Shown here in pieces: positions 35,705 to 48,200 of a DNA stretch of 64,000 nt. The notes under the pieces were generated by a model. The model was not told the origin of the DNA and did no database searches. It saw only the letters and a list, made by a program, of their open reading frames with translations. Numbering within the stretch: the first letter of the stretch is position 1; each line of letters starts with the position of its first letter. Both the position numbers and the translations under genes were made by a program. Location: contig PJRA01000493.1 in NCBI GenBank assembly GCA_016987375.1, positions 1,137,817 to 1,201,816 on the forward strand, given 5' to 3'. The DNA is from Brachionus koreanus (Eukaryota > Rotifera > Eurotatoria > Ploima > Brachionidae).

Positions 35705-35914
35705 AAACTTAAATATTGATTTTGATCTCAACAAGAAACGATTCAAGAATGAAATAAAACGATTCTTGTAATATTTTTTTCTATAAGTCGATTTGATATC
35801 GACTCTAAAAATGTCTTTTTATTTTTTAATAGATTGAATCTAGATTTATATTTAAAATTTTTAAAATTAATAAAAAAAAAAATTTTATTGTTTGTTTTAA
35901 TTTTAGATTATTAG

Positions 35915-36915
35915 AGTTTAAAACTTTTAAAGTTTAAAACTAAATAATACCAAAATTTTATTTATTCTTTTTACAAAAATATGTTTTTTTTTCTTTTTTA
36001 GATTATTTGATTAATGTCGATATTGTGATGTAAAATTAAAATTTAATATTAGTTTTAATCAAATTAAATGATTTTTTTGAGTTTTCCCAGTCCATAGGTC
36101 TCTTATTTTTTGATTTGCTTCATTTTTGTCTTTTATTACAATGATTGAACGGGTAATTTTTGAATGAAGTTATCTTCTTTGACAACCTCATGTCCTGAGT
36201 TTATTATCGAGATCATGTGTTCAATTGCGAATTTATTTTTATTCAATTAGCAATTTAAGCTTTTCAATGGTAGTACTTCTTTTGATTAGAATCAGCCTGA
36301 TCTTACTTAACTTCTTTCAGTAGTTCTTCTCTATGTTACTCAAATTGAATTGATTTTACTTCAAGTGTTCTTTCGTTTTTTATTCAGGGTTAAACCCCGT
36401 TGAATCTTGCAATCTGCATTTTTGAATGCAAGCATCACTAGACCATTGATTTAAAAATTTCTTTGGAGTAAGTTTTGTAAGTAAAGAATGTTTTAGCATC
36501 TAATTTTTTAGTCTTTTAATGAAGCTGCAAAATCGAAGAAGTTAAAACGCTAATTTATTTATATTTACTAAAGATTTGAAGTAATTTTTTAATTTTTAAA
36601 AAAAATGTTCTTAGATCTAAAATTTAAAAATGAATCTCACAAGCATTGAATTTTATTTTTTATGAATTAAATTCTAAATAAATATTTATTTTTTTTAAAT
36701 CTACAAATAGCTTTAAATTTTTGATTAAATTTTAAAATCAATTAGATAACCAGTTTTTTTTTTATCTACATTTAAACGCTCAGAAAATATTTATACAGTA
36801 TTAAATTTTATTTTAAATGTTTTCTATTTACTCAGACGCCATGAAAACTTCTACCAAATGAAAATATATTCGTTTTCAAGTCAAATTTTTAGTTATATAA
36901 AAAAATTTTGAAAAA
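35915..36915. other. Intergenic stretch between chitinase B and the protease
   Basis: No gene recognised. Minus-strand pieces around 36080-36330 read like decayed coding sequence (for example VVKEDNFIQKL and IIVIKDKNEANQKIRDLW) broken by stops, possibly old retroelement. It is too degraded to name. Confidence 0.35.
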
Positions 36916-39900
36916 ATGCTTATTTTTATTTTATTAACATCAATATTTAGTAATGTCCTATCTGACTGTCCAATAAATGGTTCATTTCACCACACTAGCC
37001 AATTTACAATCGAAAAACATTCCAATTCTGAATCATGTAATTTTTTAAAAATATTCAAAAATAATTGCATAATTTTTCTTTTTTAAAGGTTTCGAATACT
37101 TTGTAGGATCAATTTTCAAAAAACAGGTTTTTACAAGATCTAATTTAAAAAATTAATTTTTTTTTTCAATAAATCTAATTTTAAAAGTTTATTCTGATTA
37201 TTCTGGCAGATAGTTCAATAAATTGCAATAGTGATAATTTAATAATTTTAAATAGTCAAAGAAAAGCTATGTTTGACTTTTGCAAATTTTCATCTTTAAA
37301 TCCAAAAAGTGTTGCCAAATTTTCAACAGAAGATTTGTATGTCATTATAAAAATTAATTTGGCAAAATCAAGCACATTGTTGGCCACGATTTATCTTCAT
37401 TTAATCGACTACAAACAACCAATATTAACTTCAACTTCTAGTACCAAATCCACTGTCTTAACCACAAAAAATTTAAATCACTCTTTTGAAAGTTTTTTCT
37501 TTGAACCCAAAAATAAATATCTTTTTTTAAATTTTTTATTTAGGCTGTGGAATTCCTTCATTTATAAGCTTGAATTCACCTAGAATAATAGGTGGATTAG
37601 AAGCCGCGCCAAACTCATGGCCTTGGCAAGTCTATTTAACTAATGGAATAAAATTTTGTGGCGGAGCTCTCTTAAACGATCAATGGTAGTGTCCAAATAT
37701 TTTACTTCTATGTTTAATTTTATTCCAAAGGGTGTTGACTGCAGCACATTGTGTTGTATCGTAAGAAACTTGTTTCCACAGAGAAAAATAGAAATTTTAA
37801 ATGTTCTTTTGATAAGATCATATTGGAAGGCATATTTGGGTTATCATGATATCAGATTGATTTCCAGAGCTAAAGAAATAAGAGTTACTAAAATAATTAA
37901 AGTAAAAAATTTAATTAATAATTTTTTTAAATTAAAGTTTATTTCTATTTTTTTAAGCATCCAAATTATAATTCTACAAATTATAGAAATGACATAGCAT
38001 TATTCAAGCTTCAGAATCGTGCTGAATTTTCACCAAAAGTTGGACCAATTTGCTTACCTAATAAATTCTTAGCTCAAGCGGGGAAAAAAGCAATCGTAAT
38101 TGGATGGGTAAATTTTATCAGATCGATCTTTCTACACAGTCAGGAAAATTTTTCAATAAATTTTAGAGGGTCTTTAAAGATTGTTATGAAGGCTTTTTAT
38201 CTCTAATGAATCTTCAAAGAATTATAAAGAATAATTAAATGAAATACCCTTTTTTTTCTCTTTCCCGAAATCTTTTGTTTAAGGAATTAGTATTTGATTA
38301 AAGTCTAGAGTTCAGGAAATATAAAAACATTAGTTTTAAATGAGAAATAATTTTTGTAGTTCAAGTAAAAATCTTTTTCTACAAAATTAATCAACTGATT
38401 CATATATTGTGTTTGAAAGAACTGAAAGAAAGACGAGATTTGAACTTAAGCCAAAAATTTTTTTTCTGTTTCTTGTTTCAAGATCGCAGTCCCGATATAT
38501 TTAATTTGAATTATATTAAAAAATTATCTAGTAACTTTTAACTCTTCTAATAAAATATGCCTATGATAATTGTGGGAAAATCAATTATAACTATGTTTTA
38601 AATACTCTTGATCCTAATGAAAAAGAATCTTGGTTTGAATTTCATTCACAAAACAAATAAATTTTTTCAGCTAAATCCATACTTAAGCTTTAGTGAAGCA
38701 AATATAGAGAGAATATTTAATGGCCTTGACGTATCAAAATCTTCGGGACCAGATGATGTTAATCCATTTTTGATCAAGAACTGCTCAAAATTATTCTCAA
38801 TTCCTTTTTCGTTAATATTTATGAAATCCTTTCTTGAAGGTCAATTGCCTGACGAATGGAAAAAAGCGAATATTACACCACTACATAAAAGCGGATCTAA
38901 ATTATATGCAAAAAAGTGACAAACAACATGGTTTTATGCCAAAAAATCATACAACACTAATCTTTTAGAATACATTGATAAATTGACACATTAAATTGAA
39001 AACGGTAAAAGAGTTGATGTCATCTATGCTGATTTCTCTAACGCATTTGATAAAGTTTCTCATCATAAACTCTTGATAAAATTAGAATCATATGGAATTA
39101 AAGGACAAAGTCTTAAATGGATCCAATCTTCCTTTATAGGAAGGAGACAAAGAGTAATACTTGGTGAGGCTATGTCAAATTGAAAGAAATTGAAATTGTA
39201 AGGTAGAAATTAGACAACGCTTAACAAATTAAAATGAGTTCAAATGGCAATCGCCGAGTTTTCATAAGTTAATTTTTACAGATAAAAGATACTTCTTTTA
39301 ACAAAAAAATTAGTTAAATAGCGCAAATTATGAAGCTATTTACTAAATCAGAAAATATATTTAAAACAGGTTTGAGTTTGCTATTTTTTTAAATTTCAGA
39401 CTAAAGAGGTAAGCAGTATCTCAAAGCTTTTTGGCCTTATATGATCCCATAAGTATTGTGCTTAGAAAATTTGTATTTGGGCTAGATTTTTGTCAATAAT
39501 TAAGTGATTAAAATATCTAAATGCAAGGAGTATGGTATCGTATACCTTTCTTTCATAAATTAAGATGTTTAATTAAAAATAAAATCAAATTAATTTATAT
39601 AAAAATTTATTCAAAAAATCAATCAGAGAAATTAAAAGTAACAAATTAAAGTGTTTTTTATAAATTTTTTTATTTTTTTAACAGATTAGTTTCTTTTGCC
39701 GAATTATACGATAATGACCTTTTCAACGAATCTTCACTAGATTCCAAACTTTGAGTATTTTCTTCTTCGTCTGACTCGTTTGAAACGGGTATTACAACAT
39801 TTTAAATTTTTAAGCCTAGCTTAGGGATTTTTTCTAAATTATGTCTTCCGTATCCCATGAAGTATCATTGCTTTAACATGGCTGCAACACCCTAGAGTCC

Positions 39901-41972
39901 TTTTTCCAGTTTTGCAGCTACAAATCCAGGAAATGTCATCTAATTTTTTCGAATTAGGTATATATCTAACAAATACTTTGTATTTTGTTTTGTTCAAGTG
40001 TCTGGACTGAATTTTACAAAAAAAGACTTTTGAACCTTCTTCATTTTTCAAGTAGTTACATACCAATATCTCGTAGTCTTCGTTTGAATCAAAGTGTTCT
40101 GACAAAAATCCGTAACCCTGTTGAAGTTGATAAAATCCAAAAGTAATGTTTTTCCTGAACGTTTCGTTCATCCATGTTGTGCTTACCATAGAATAGTGAG
40201 CAGACGCTAAGTAAGGCCAAAAAACGTAGTCAAGGTCTTCATGATACTAATGTATAAATGGGAGCAGTCGTTTATTCAAGCATTCGTCGATATAGATGCT
40301 CGAATTGATGGCAACCGACTTTGATAATCGAAAAAGAGGCTTAGACATACCTCGATCAGATATGGCTATCCAAATTTGCATATTTGCATGATCGGGCAAG
40401 TTAACTTAACTTTTGTCCATTTACTTATGCATCACCCGTTAGGAAGAAGACAAAGAGTAATACTTGGTGAGGCTATGTCAAATTGAAAGAAATTGAAATT
40501 GTAAGGTAGAAATTAGACAACGCTTAACAAATTAAAATGAGTTCAAATGGCAATCGCCGAGTTTTCATAAGTTAATTTTTACAGATAAAAGATACTTCTT
40601 TTAACAAAAAAATTAGTTAAATAGCGCAAATTATGAAGCTATTTACTAAATCAGAAAATATATTTAAAACAGGTTTGAGTTTGCTATTTTTTTAAATTTC
40701 AGACTAAATTTAAAAATTAAAATATTGAAAAAGTATACAGTCTATCCTAAAGTATTTTGTCATGAGTCTGTGTGAAATTAAAATTGCTAAAAATTTTAAT
40801 TTGTGAATCTTAATTGAAAAAATAAAATTTGAATAGAACAAAGGATAGTCAAATGAAAATACTTGGAGTATAAAATATAAATTCTAAATTTTTTTTTTTC
40901 CTTTAATAAATTGTTCAATTTTCGAATAAAATAATAAAATAAGACATACAACTTAATAGAATCAATATATTATTTCTTATTTTATGAATAGAGAATCCTT
41001 GAGAATCATAGAGAAAAATTTCAATTGTTTTAGATCAATTAGATCAGAAATTCTGTCTTTAATTTTATTCAAAAACTCAAACATAACTTCTGGCTTTGAG
41101 CTGAATAAGCCCAAAACTTTTCAACCATCTCTGAAGCTTCAAGTCTTGTTTTTATCATCTTTTACAGTCGAAAATTTGAATAAATTCTTATTTCTGTTTT
41201 TAAAAAATAAACAGACTTAACTAATTTGTCAAGCCTTTTTCATTAAGTGATTTTTTAAAATTTTCGATTTTGAAAACTATTTTTGTTTATGCTTCATTCG
41301 AACGACAATTTTGATGTTTTTTTTTTTTTTAAATAAATTTTTTAAAGGGTTTAAAATTTCTGATTATATTTTTTTAAATTGAGTTAATTTATATTTCATT
41401 CTTTTTTCTTGAAGTTTATTTTTATTTCAATGATTTTTTTATATTTTTTAATTAAAAGGGAAAAATATCAATTCAAGGTTATTTGAATGAAAATTGCGTG
41501 AATTTTGGTTTATTTATTTTTTAGGGATATTTCCTAACGAACTACAGGAGACTGCAATAGAAATAAAAAATAATTCTGATTGTAGCTTTTTCAATTTGCA
41601 AAAAACTCAGATTTGGTAAAAATAATTATTTAATGGAAAAGTTTTTGCTCAAACATATTTTAATTTAAGCGCAGGAATTTCTGAAGAAAATATCAAAGAT
41701 TCATGTCAAGTAATATAAAAACAAACAAATATGGAACAAAAAAAGTATTTTTTTTTTAAAAAGGGGGACAGTGGATCACCAATGTTTATAAAAGAAAATG
41801 GTCGCTATAATTTAGTTGGAATTGTGAGCTTTGGGAGATCAAGATGTGATGGTAACAAAAAAAACCTTAAAAATAAATTAGATATTAACATTGTTTAATT
41901 TAAGGATATGGAGTATATACTAATGTTTTCGAGTATTTATCATGGATTGATAAAACAATGAAAATAAATTGA
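36916..41972 (+). CDS. Trypsin-like serine protease (S1A), secreted
   Basis: A secreted chymotrypsin-fold protease. Twelve exons rebuild 391 residues: 36916-37036, 37089-37126, 37188-37491, 37544-37685, 37731-37760, 37817-37901, 37958-38107, 41459-41477, 41525-41615, 41670-41709, 41764-41851 and 41905-41972. A signal peptide (MLIFILLTSIFSNVLS) leads a ~150-residue N-terminal region of unknown fold. The zymogen site is R168-IIGG, with CGIP before it for the activation disulfide. The triad is intact: His208 in LTAAHC, Asp252 in NDIALFKL, Ser343 in GDSGSP. Asp337 at the pocket base (KDSCQ) predicts cleavage after Lys/Arg. The Cys of ICAG is formed across a splice junction. Intron 7 is 3351 nt and full of transposon pieces; the 19-nt exon 8 is needed to keep frame. 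Exon 1-3 joins are less certain than the catalytic part. Confidence 0.85.
38560..39190 (+). mobile_element. LINE reverse-transcriptase fragment in the protease intron
   Basis: 38608-38919 reads NIERIFNGLDVSKSSGPDDV, then FLEGQLPDEWKKANITPLHK, the standard start of a non-LTR RT domain. The frame then breaks and resumes with VDVIYADFSNAFDKVSHHKL, RT motif A with its catalytic Asp, and GRRQRVILGE (motif B lead-in). It stops before the catalytic D-D motif. It is 5' and 3' truncated and frameshifted, on the same strand as the host gene. Confidence 0.85.
39138..39405 (+). repeat. 268-bp direct repeat, left copy
   Basis: Matches 40441-40708 with a single difference seen by eye (a G/A near its start). 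It begins within the LINE RT motif GRRQRV and runs on through non-coding sequence to CAGACTAAA. Confidence 0.92.
39839..40189 (-). pseudogene. SWIM zinc-finger fragment, transposon-derived
   Basis: A 116-codon minus-strand frame with WICSCKTGKRTLGCCSHVKA near its C-terminus. This C-x-C...C-x-H arrangement is a SWIM-type zinc finger, and the 'GKRT-GCCSH' form is common in transposon-encoded proteins of invertebrates. It starts TTWMNETFRKNITFGFYQLQ with no catalytic domain attached. It lies directly downstream (minus strand) of the Tc1/mariner relic but is probably a separate insertion. Decayed fragment; host function is not implied. Confidence 0.6.
40190..40440 (-). pseudogene. Tc1/mariner transposase relic
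   Basis: Minus-strand reading gives ANMQIWIAISDRGMSKPLF, SSIYIDECLNKRLLPFI and DYVFWPYLASAHYS. These align with the central DDE region of Tc1/mariner transposases (W-A-x-I-S, Y-I-D-x-x-L, and the D/P-D-x-A-x-x-H motif, where the second catalytic Asp appears replaced in WPYLAS). Stops interrupt the frame. Inactive. Confidence 0.6.
40441..40708 (+). repeat. 268-bp direct repeat, right copy
   Basis: Nearly identical to 39138-39405. The two copies flank 1035 bp that hold the SWIM and Tc1/mariner relics, all inside intron 7 of the protease gene. Confidence 0.92.
40709..41450. other. Right part of protease intron 7
   Basis: 40733-40877 has imperfect inverted ends next to TA (CAGTCTATCCTAAAGTATTT against CTCCAAGTATTTTCATTTGA in reverse), so it may be a small Tc1/mariner-type MITE. 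The 78-codon frame at 40984-41220 has no recognisable motif. The rest is AT-rich. Confidence 0.35.
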
Positions 41973-42400
41973 AAATGGTCATCAAAGTATTCAGAAAACT
42001 TAAATATTTTGATTTTGAAGATTTTGAATTAATTTTGAACAAGAAAATTTTATGATTTTATTTAAAAAAAAATTTAATGATTTTATTTAAAAAATAAAAA
42101 TTTAATAAATTTAAAAATGACAATAAATTGCTTAGAGCCTTTTTATTTTTTATCTAACTAAAAAAAAGGGACAGTATATTTACAATATGAATGCGATAGG
42201 TGTTTTGCATCAAATTACTTAAATAAAGTCAACAACTTAAATTAGAAAAAGTTAATTAATATTTTCTTAAATAAAACACTGCACTTTTTGGTTAGTGTTT
42301 TAACAAGTATGACAAGACTTTATGAGACAGGAGTTCAAGTTCAATGCTTGTTTTTATTGAAATAAATGATTTTAACAAGTGTTGCGTTTCCTGTTCAGCT

Positions 42401-42411
42401 ATATAAATAGT
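42401..42411 (+). promoter_or_regulatory. TATA box of chitinase copy C
   Basis: TATATAAATAG, 98 nt upstream of the ATG at 42499, conserved with copies A and B. Confidence 0.7.
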
Positions 42412-42498
42412 TGAAAAATTTTCAATGACCAACATAAAAATTACACAAGAAATAAAAATTCAATAGAAAAGAATAAATAAATATTGAATGATATAAAA

Positions 42499-45027
42499 AT
42501 GATCATTGGTAAAAATTTTATTTTTATAATTGTAATTCTATTTGCAAGTATAACTAATGAATGCTTAGCTGATTTCAAAAAAATCTGGTAATTTTCTTTT
42601 TTCTTTTGAGAATATTTTATTCTTTATTTAAAAAATAATTTTATTTAAAATTTAAAAGTTACTTTACAAATTGGGCTCAATTGAGACCAACTGGTGCAGA
42701 ATTTTATCCAGAAGATGTTGATCCAAAATTGTGCACTCATGTTGTATATGCTTTTGCAAAAATTGAAAATTATTCATTGGCAAATACTGAAGAAAGTGAT
42801 CTTGGTATTGATAATGGTCCAGGTATGTATGAAAGAATAATGGTTTTGAAATTGATCAATCCAAAATTAAAAATACTTTTGGCTGTTGGTGGATGGGCTC
42901 AAGGTTCAGTTGGATTCAATTTAGGTAATTTATTTTTTTACTTTGCTTTTTTTGACATATTATTTTGTATTTGTGAATAGTTGTGGAGAGTGAAGAAACA
43001 TTGAAAAAATTTGCTCAAAATTCAATTGCATTTTTGAGAAAATACAATTTTGATGGCTTAGATGTTGATTGGGAATTTCCAGTTGTTAAAAAAACACAAT
43101 TTACTCAATTATTAAAAGTATTCTTTTTTTTTCACAATTAGGATTCCATTATTTATTTATTTAAATTTTCATTTTAAAAGGAATTGAGAAAATCATTTGA
43201 AGAAGAAAGTCTTACGGAAAAGAATCGTCTTGAATTGTCAATTGCAGTATCGGCTGGTAAAGGAACAATAGATACTTCATATGAAATTGAAAAGATAAGT
43301 CAATCAGTTGATTTTATTAATTTAATGGCTTATGATGTAATTAAATGATTGTATTTAAACAAATAATTGAATTAAATGAAAATAATCTATTTTAGTTTCA
43401 TGGTTCTTGGAGTAGCAAAACAGGTTTTCATTCAGCATTGTATCCTAAAATAAATGATATGTCATGGCAAAATACATTGAATGCAGTAAAAACATGAAAA
43501 AATAAAACTAAAAATAAATTTTAATCTTTAAATAATGAAAGAACTGGGCTGTAAAATATTGGTTAGATAAAGGCTGTCCCAAGGAAAAGCTAATTCTTGG
43601 CTTGGCTTTTTATGGAAGAGGTTTTAAATTACAAGATTCAAAATTAAATCAAATTGGTTCACCATCAATGGGCTCTTCAAAAGCTGGTCAATATACAAAA
43701 GAAGCTGGTGTTTTGTCTTATTTTGAAGTAAATAAAATCAATTTCTATTTTTCTATTGTTGCTAAAAAAAAAATTAAAATCTGATTTTAACAGATATGTC
43801 AAATAATTAACGAAAACAATCTAGTTGAAAAAGTTGATACTGAATATGGAGCTGTTGGTTTAACATATGGAAATGAATGGATTGGTTACGAAAATCAAGA
43901 GTCAATTGTAATGAAAGCAAATTATATCAAAGACATGTGTCTTGGAGGTGCAATGATTTGGGCTGTAATTTTTATTTAACTATTTGAATAAATTTGATCT
44001 AAAATGTTTATTTAATAGATCGATTTCGATGATTTTAAAGGAAATTTTTGCAATCAAGGCAAATATCCATTGATGAAAATATTGAATCATATTCTAAGTG
44101 ATTCACAATGTTTATCAAATACCATAAAATCTTCAACTGCAACAGCAACAACATCAAATAAACCAATAACAACAACAACTAGACATAATCATCATCACAC
44201 TCATTCTCATTCATTTAATCCAACAACTTCAATTCATTCTCATTTATCAAGTGTTTGTTCTGGACATGAAAACAAGTACATTGTCAGTCAAAATGGTTGT
44301 GAATATTTCCGAGTGTGTATGAAAGGATTTTCGTATCCACTAGCTACTGTAAAATGTCCAAATAATTATTGGTTTGATTTTATTTTACAAACATGTGTCA
44401 GAACAAGACCAGTAAATTTTTGAATTCTATTTTTATTTTGTTCTGTTTTGTTAATTTTTCATTTTAGTCAAATTGTCATAGAAATTCAGCACCAACAAGA
44501 TCATCATCTAACTATTTCACTACGAGACAATCTTATTCGACTAAAACAAACACAAATGTGAATTTGAATGAAAATTTCAAGTGTCCTCAATCTTCAGGAC
44601 TTTTTCCAAATGATCAAGATTCAAATAAATTTTGGCATTGTTCAAATAATTATGCTTATCTAAAACAATGTCCTGGTAATTTAATTTTTGATGTAAAATT
44701 AAAGATTTGTTCAATGAAATCAAGATTGATAAATAATCTTAATTCTGACATGATAAATATTCAATCTTCTTCAACATCCAAACTTCCTGGAGAACACAGT
44801 AATAATTATAATTGATTTGTTTCTAAAAGTTGATAAAAACAATTTTTTATCAAGGTTTTTCTTGTCCACAAGCAAATGGTCTTTTTAAGAATTCGAATAA
44901 TTTCAATTCATTTTGGCACTGTAGCAATAATTTAGCAGTTATTAAAATGTGTCCTGGTGAATTAGTATTTGATGAAAATATTGGTATTTGTAATTTCAAA
45001 AGTGCAAGTTTTCCAAGTTCAAAATAA
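42499..45027 (+). CDS. Secreted GH18 chitinase with three chitin-binding domains, copy C
   Basis: Exons are 42499-42587, 42659-42924, 42981-43117, 43181-43336, 43396-43485, 43542-43727, 43794-43964, 44019-44411, 44468-44798 and 44855-45027, giving 663 residues. Signal peptide [17 protein letters not shown], intact DGLDVDWE and three CBM14-type domains. It is a mosaic: the 5' part (IIGKNF, GFNL) agrees with copy A, while the 3' part ([16 protein letters not shown]) agrees with B. Introns are as conserved as exons, so the duplication or conversion is recent. All three copies have the same promoter, so they are likely co-expressed, which is inference. Confidence 0.93.
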
Positions 45028-45240
45028 AAACTTAAATATTGATTTTGATCTCAACAAGAAACGATTCAAGAATGAAATAAAACGATTCTTGTAATATTTT
45101 TTTCTATAAGTCGATTTGATATCGACTCTAAAAATGTCTTTTTATTTTTTAATAGATTGAATCTAGATTTATATTTAAAATTTTTAAAATTAATAAAAAA
45201 AAAAATTTTATTGTTTGTTTTAATTTTAGATTATTAGATT

Positions 45241-48200
45241 TCCCTTTTAATGTTTAAAACTAAATTATACCAAAAGTTGATTTTTTCTTTTTTACGAAAA
45301 AAAAATTTTTTTTTTCAATTTTAGATTTAAAGATTGATATTCAAAAGCCTGAGTGAATTTCTTTTGTTACTTCATTTATTTGCTTTTTTTTTCAATAAAT
45401 TTAATCATTTTTTTTAATTTTTTTTTAAAATTTTCAAGTTAATATGAAAAATAAAATTAATCGATTTTATATCGAATCTAGGTAAATACAAATAATTTTT
45501 TTTGTTTATCAAAATTTTTATGTAACCAAAGTTTTTGATTAATAATAATTTTTAAACTTAATAGTTTCTTGATTTTATTTCAAAATATTTAAATTAACTT
45601 AAATTAAAAAATATCATTGAATTTTTTCTAATCGTCAATTTAATTAACTTTGTTTTAAAGAGATTTTTTATTCATTTTCATTCAGCTAAATATTTTCTTA
45701 AAACAAACAAGTGTATCTCTATTTACCAATAGTTTTGACTTTTTTGTCATCTCTTTTTTATTTTCTTTTACAATTTTCTTTCTATTATTGATTTTTTAAA
45801 TTACTCTTCATATTTTGTTTATTGCTTTGATTTATCCTGATTTTATTTGAAAATATTGTTGAATAGAAGCAGATATTCTCAAATACAAAGGTTTCGAAGC
45901 CCCTTATTCATTCAAATTTGATATTGGCCAAGTATTTCAAATAAAAAAATTTGCTCAAAAATGCAAATACATTTGAAATTATACAAACAAAAAGAGTATT
46001 TTAATTTTGGCCAAAGAAAGAACATAATCAATTTAAATATCTCTATAAAATCGACGAATGGTTTGTTTGGTTATTTTTAGCTTTAGAAATTGCGTAACCA
46101 AGCTAATAAATATGCTAGATTTTGAACACCAGAGTACTAAACTCTCACAAAAAAGTCTATTCTTCAATTCTATGCTCTATTCATTGAACGGTATTTTTTA
46201 TCTAATTAAAATAAATTTCAGCTGATCATTTTTTATATTAGTTGATTTAGCAAGCTTAAAATTTATATTAAATTATCTTCATTTGCACACAATGCTTTTA
46301 TTACGAATATCGATTTGTATAAGATTTGAGCTAATGAAACTTTATATTAGCTTAAATCAGTTTTTCATTTTTTATTTTATAATTATCAGATATAAGAAAT
46401 TATTCCAGTACTCTTTTCGCTATAAGCTTTAAATAGCCTCAGACTTTTAATTCTATAGCTTCACCAAACAACAGTCTAATTTGCATGTATTTGTGTGTCT
46501 GTGTGTAAAATTATTACATTTTCTTTTTTTTGATCTATGATTATTGAATTTCTTCAAGATTCTTCTTCGAAAATACTTCTAAAAATATAAAAATAATTGT
46601 GTTAAATATAGGTAACAAAAAAAACAGAAATTAAATTGTTCAAGCTTTTAAACAATTTATTCTAATACTTTATTTTCAAACATTGGTGATTAAAATAAAG
46701 GATTTTTTTATATTCTATCAATTTAGTTAAACTTTTTTATTTTTTCTGAAATATTTTATTTATCAAAAATAGATTAAAGAATTCTGTTAATCAAGATAAG
46801 CAATAACCATCGTAATTAATTTATCTTTGGTGAAAAAATGAGATTTTGTTAAAGCTATGAATTCAATAGATTTAGAAAGAAGGTTAAATAAAAAAATGTA
46901 AGTCGCACTTAAAGTTTGTTTAAATATTTAAATTTGTAAGATTTGAACAAAACAAAAAATTTATTCAAATTTATTTTTAAAGAAAAACTTGGTATTGAAA
47001 ATTTATTTTTTTAACTTGATTTGAACAGGACTTTTCTTAAAATTTAAATTTCTGATTAAGTAAATTTTAGGCTCAAGTTTTTTATTAAACCATAGTGATG
47101 AAAATAAATTGTAATTTTCTTAATTTTGAGTAAAAAGTTCGGTCAAGAAACAATAACCTTACAGTAAATTTGAAAATTAAATTTTTTAAATTTCGGCTCT
47201 AATTCTCACCCTTATTTTAAATCATTAATTTTAAAGAATTCAAGTTAATTGTTTGTCTTTAATGATTGATTGATTGATTTTACTCTCTTTTATTTTAAAT
47301 TTAATAAAATTGACATTGAGCTTTTTATGAAATTTTTAAATTAAAATTCACCTCAAGTCAATTTAGACTGAAGGTTAAGAGTCCCCGGTTATTCAATATA
47401 TCGCCATAAGAGTTTTGCTTTTTGTTTCTTACTTTTAGCAAGATTTTTAATTTAAAAATAATCACAATTAGACCTTTTTGAAATCGAAAGGTATCAAATA
47501 TTTTCCAGTCATATTGTTTCTTTATCCAAATAAATACTCTTTAAGTATTTTTAAAATATTGCAAAAAATATTTTGTTCAGTTTTTAAATTTGTATTGTTT
47601 AGGAATTAAATTTCGGATCGATGGTTGCAAAAATTTTGACACATTTCTAAAGTAAACACAAACAAATCATCTATTTGAATGCAAGCAGCTTTTTTTAAGG
47701 TTAAATTATTAAATTCAAGAGAATATTTGCTCTCAAGCGCTTTTTAATCAGCCCTGAAAAGAACACTTCAAAACTTTTACTTTTTTTAATATTAGAAAAT
47801 TCATTTTCTTCAATAAAACTAGTCACATAAATAAATTTAAACTCTGTAGTTTATTAGTAAAACATACTACATGCTTCAAATATTTGTAACAAGTCTGGAC
47901 AAGACTTAAAACTTAAATCAGATTAGGATAATTTAAATCAAGCTTTATTTGAAAAATTTGAAAAATAGAGGAGCTCAATCAATTTAATAATCTGACAATC
48001 TGATCCATTTTAGTTTATATCTAGACTTCAAATGTCTCATTAAATAATTGTATCAATAGTGGGTTTATCAAATTAGGATAAAAATATGTTAGGTCATGTC
48101 AATTTTTTTTAATTGACCGATGTTCTTAAGTTAAATTAGCTATTTGGATAGGTGATCGGAAATTTGCTCTATTTATCCGATTTGCATACTTTTTTTTTCT

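Larger units (their letters stand above)
32789..35914 (+). repeat. Segmental duplication block B (direct)
   Basis: Matches block A in reverse complement and block C directly. B and C share about 45 bp more at the 3' side than A does (to GATTATTAGA at 35914 and 45238), so the B/C pair has the longer shared tract. The 5' border word is the same in all three. Confidence 0.92.
42112..45240 (+). repeat. Segmental duplication block C (direct)
   Basis: Matches block B at a near-constant offset of 9323 bp from exon 2 to past the stop, with a 1-bp difference before exon 2. It begins 140 bp after the protease stop codon. Confidence 0.92.

Noticed and set aside
37761..37783. A 23-nt intron after exon 5 of the protease (to CACAGAG)
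   Set aside because: Too short for splicing. The acceptor at 37816 gives a normal 56-nt intron and the expected S-SYWKAYLGYHDIRL continuation.
38400..38510. Possible minus-strand tRNA (words like AAGTTCAAATCT and a Cys-anticodon-like region)
   Set aside because: No acceptor stem or D arm could be paired. It was left out as a tRNA call.
41582..41641. An alternative protease intron from 41582 to 41641
   Set aside because: It would lose both cysteines expected in this region. The 41616-41669 intron restores ICAG and keeps them.
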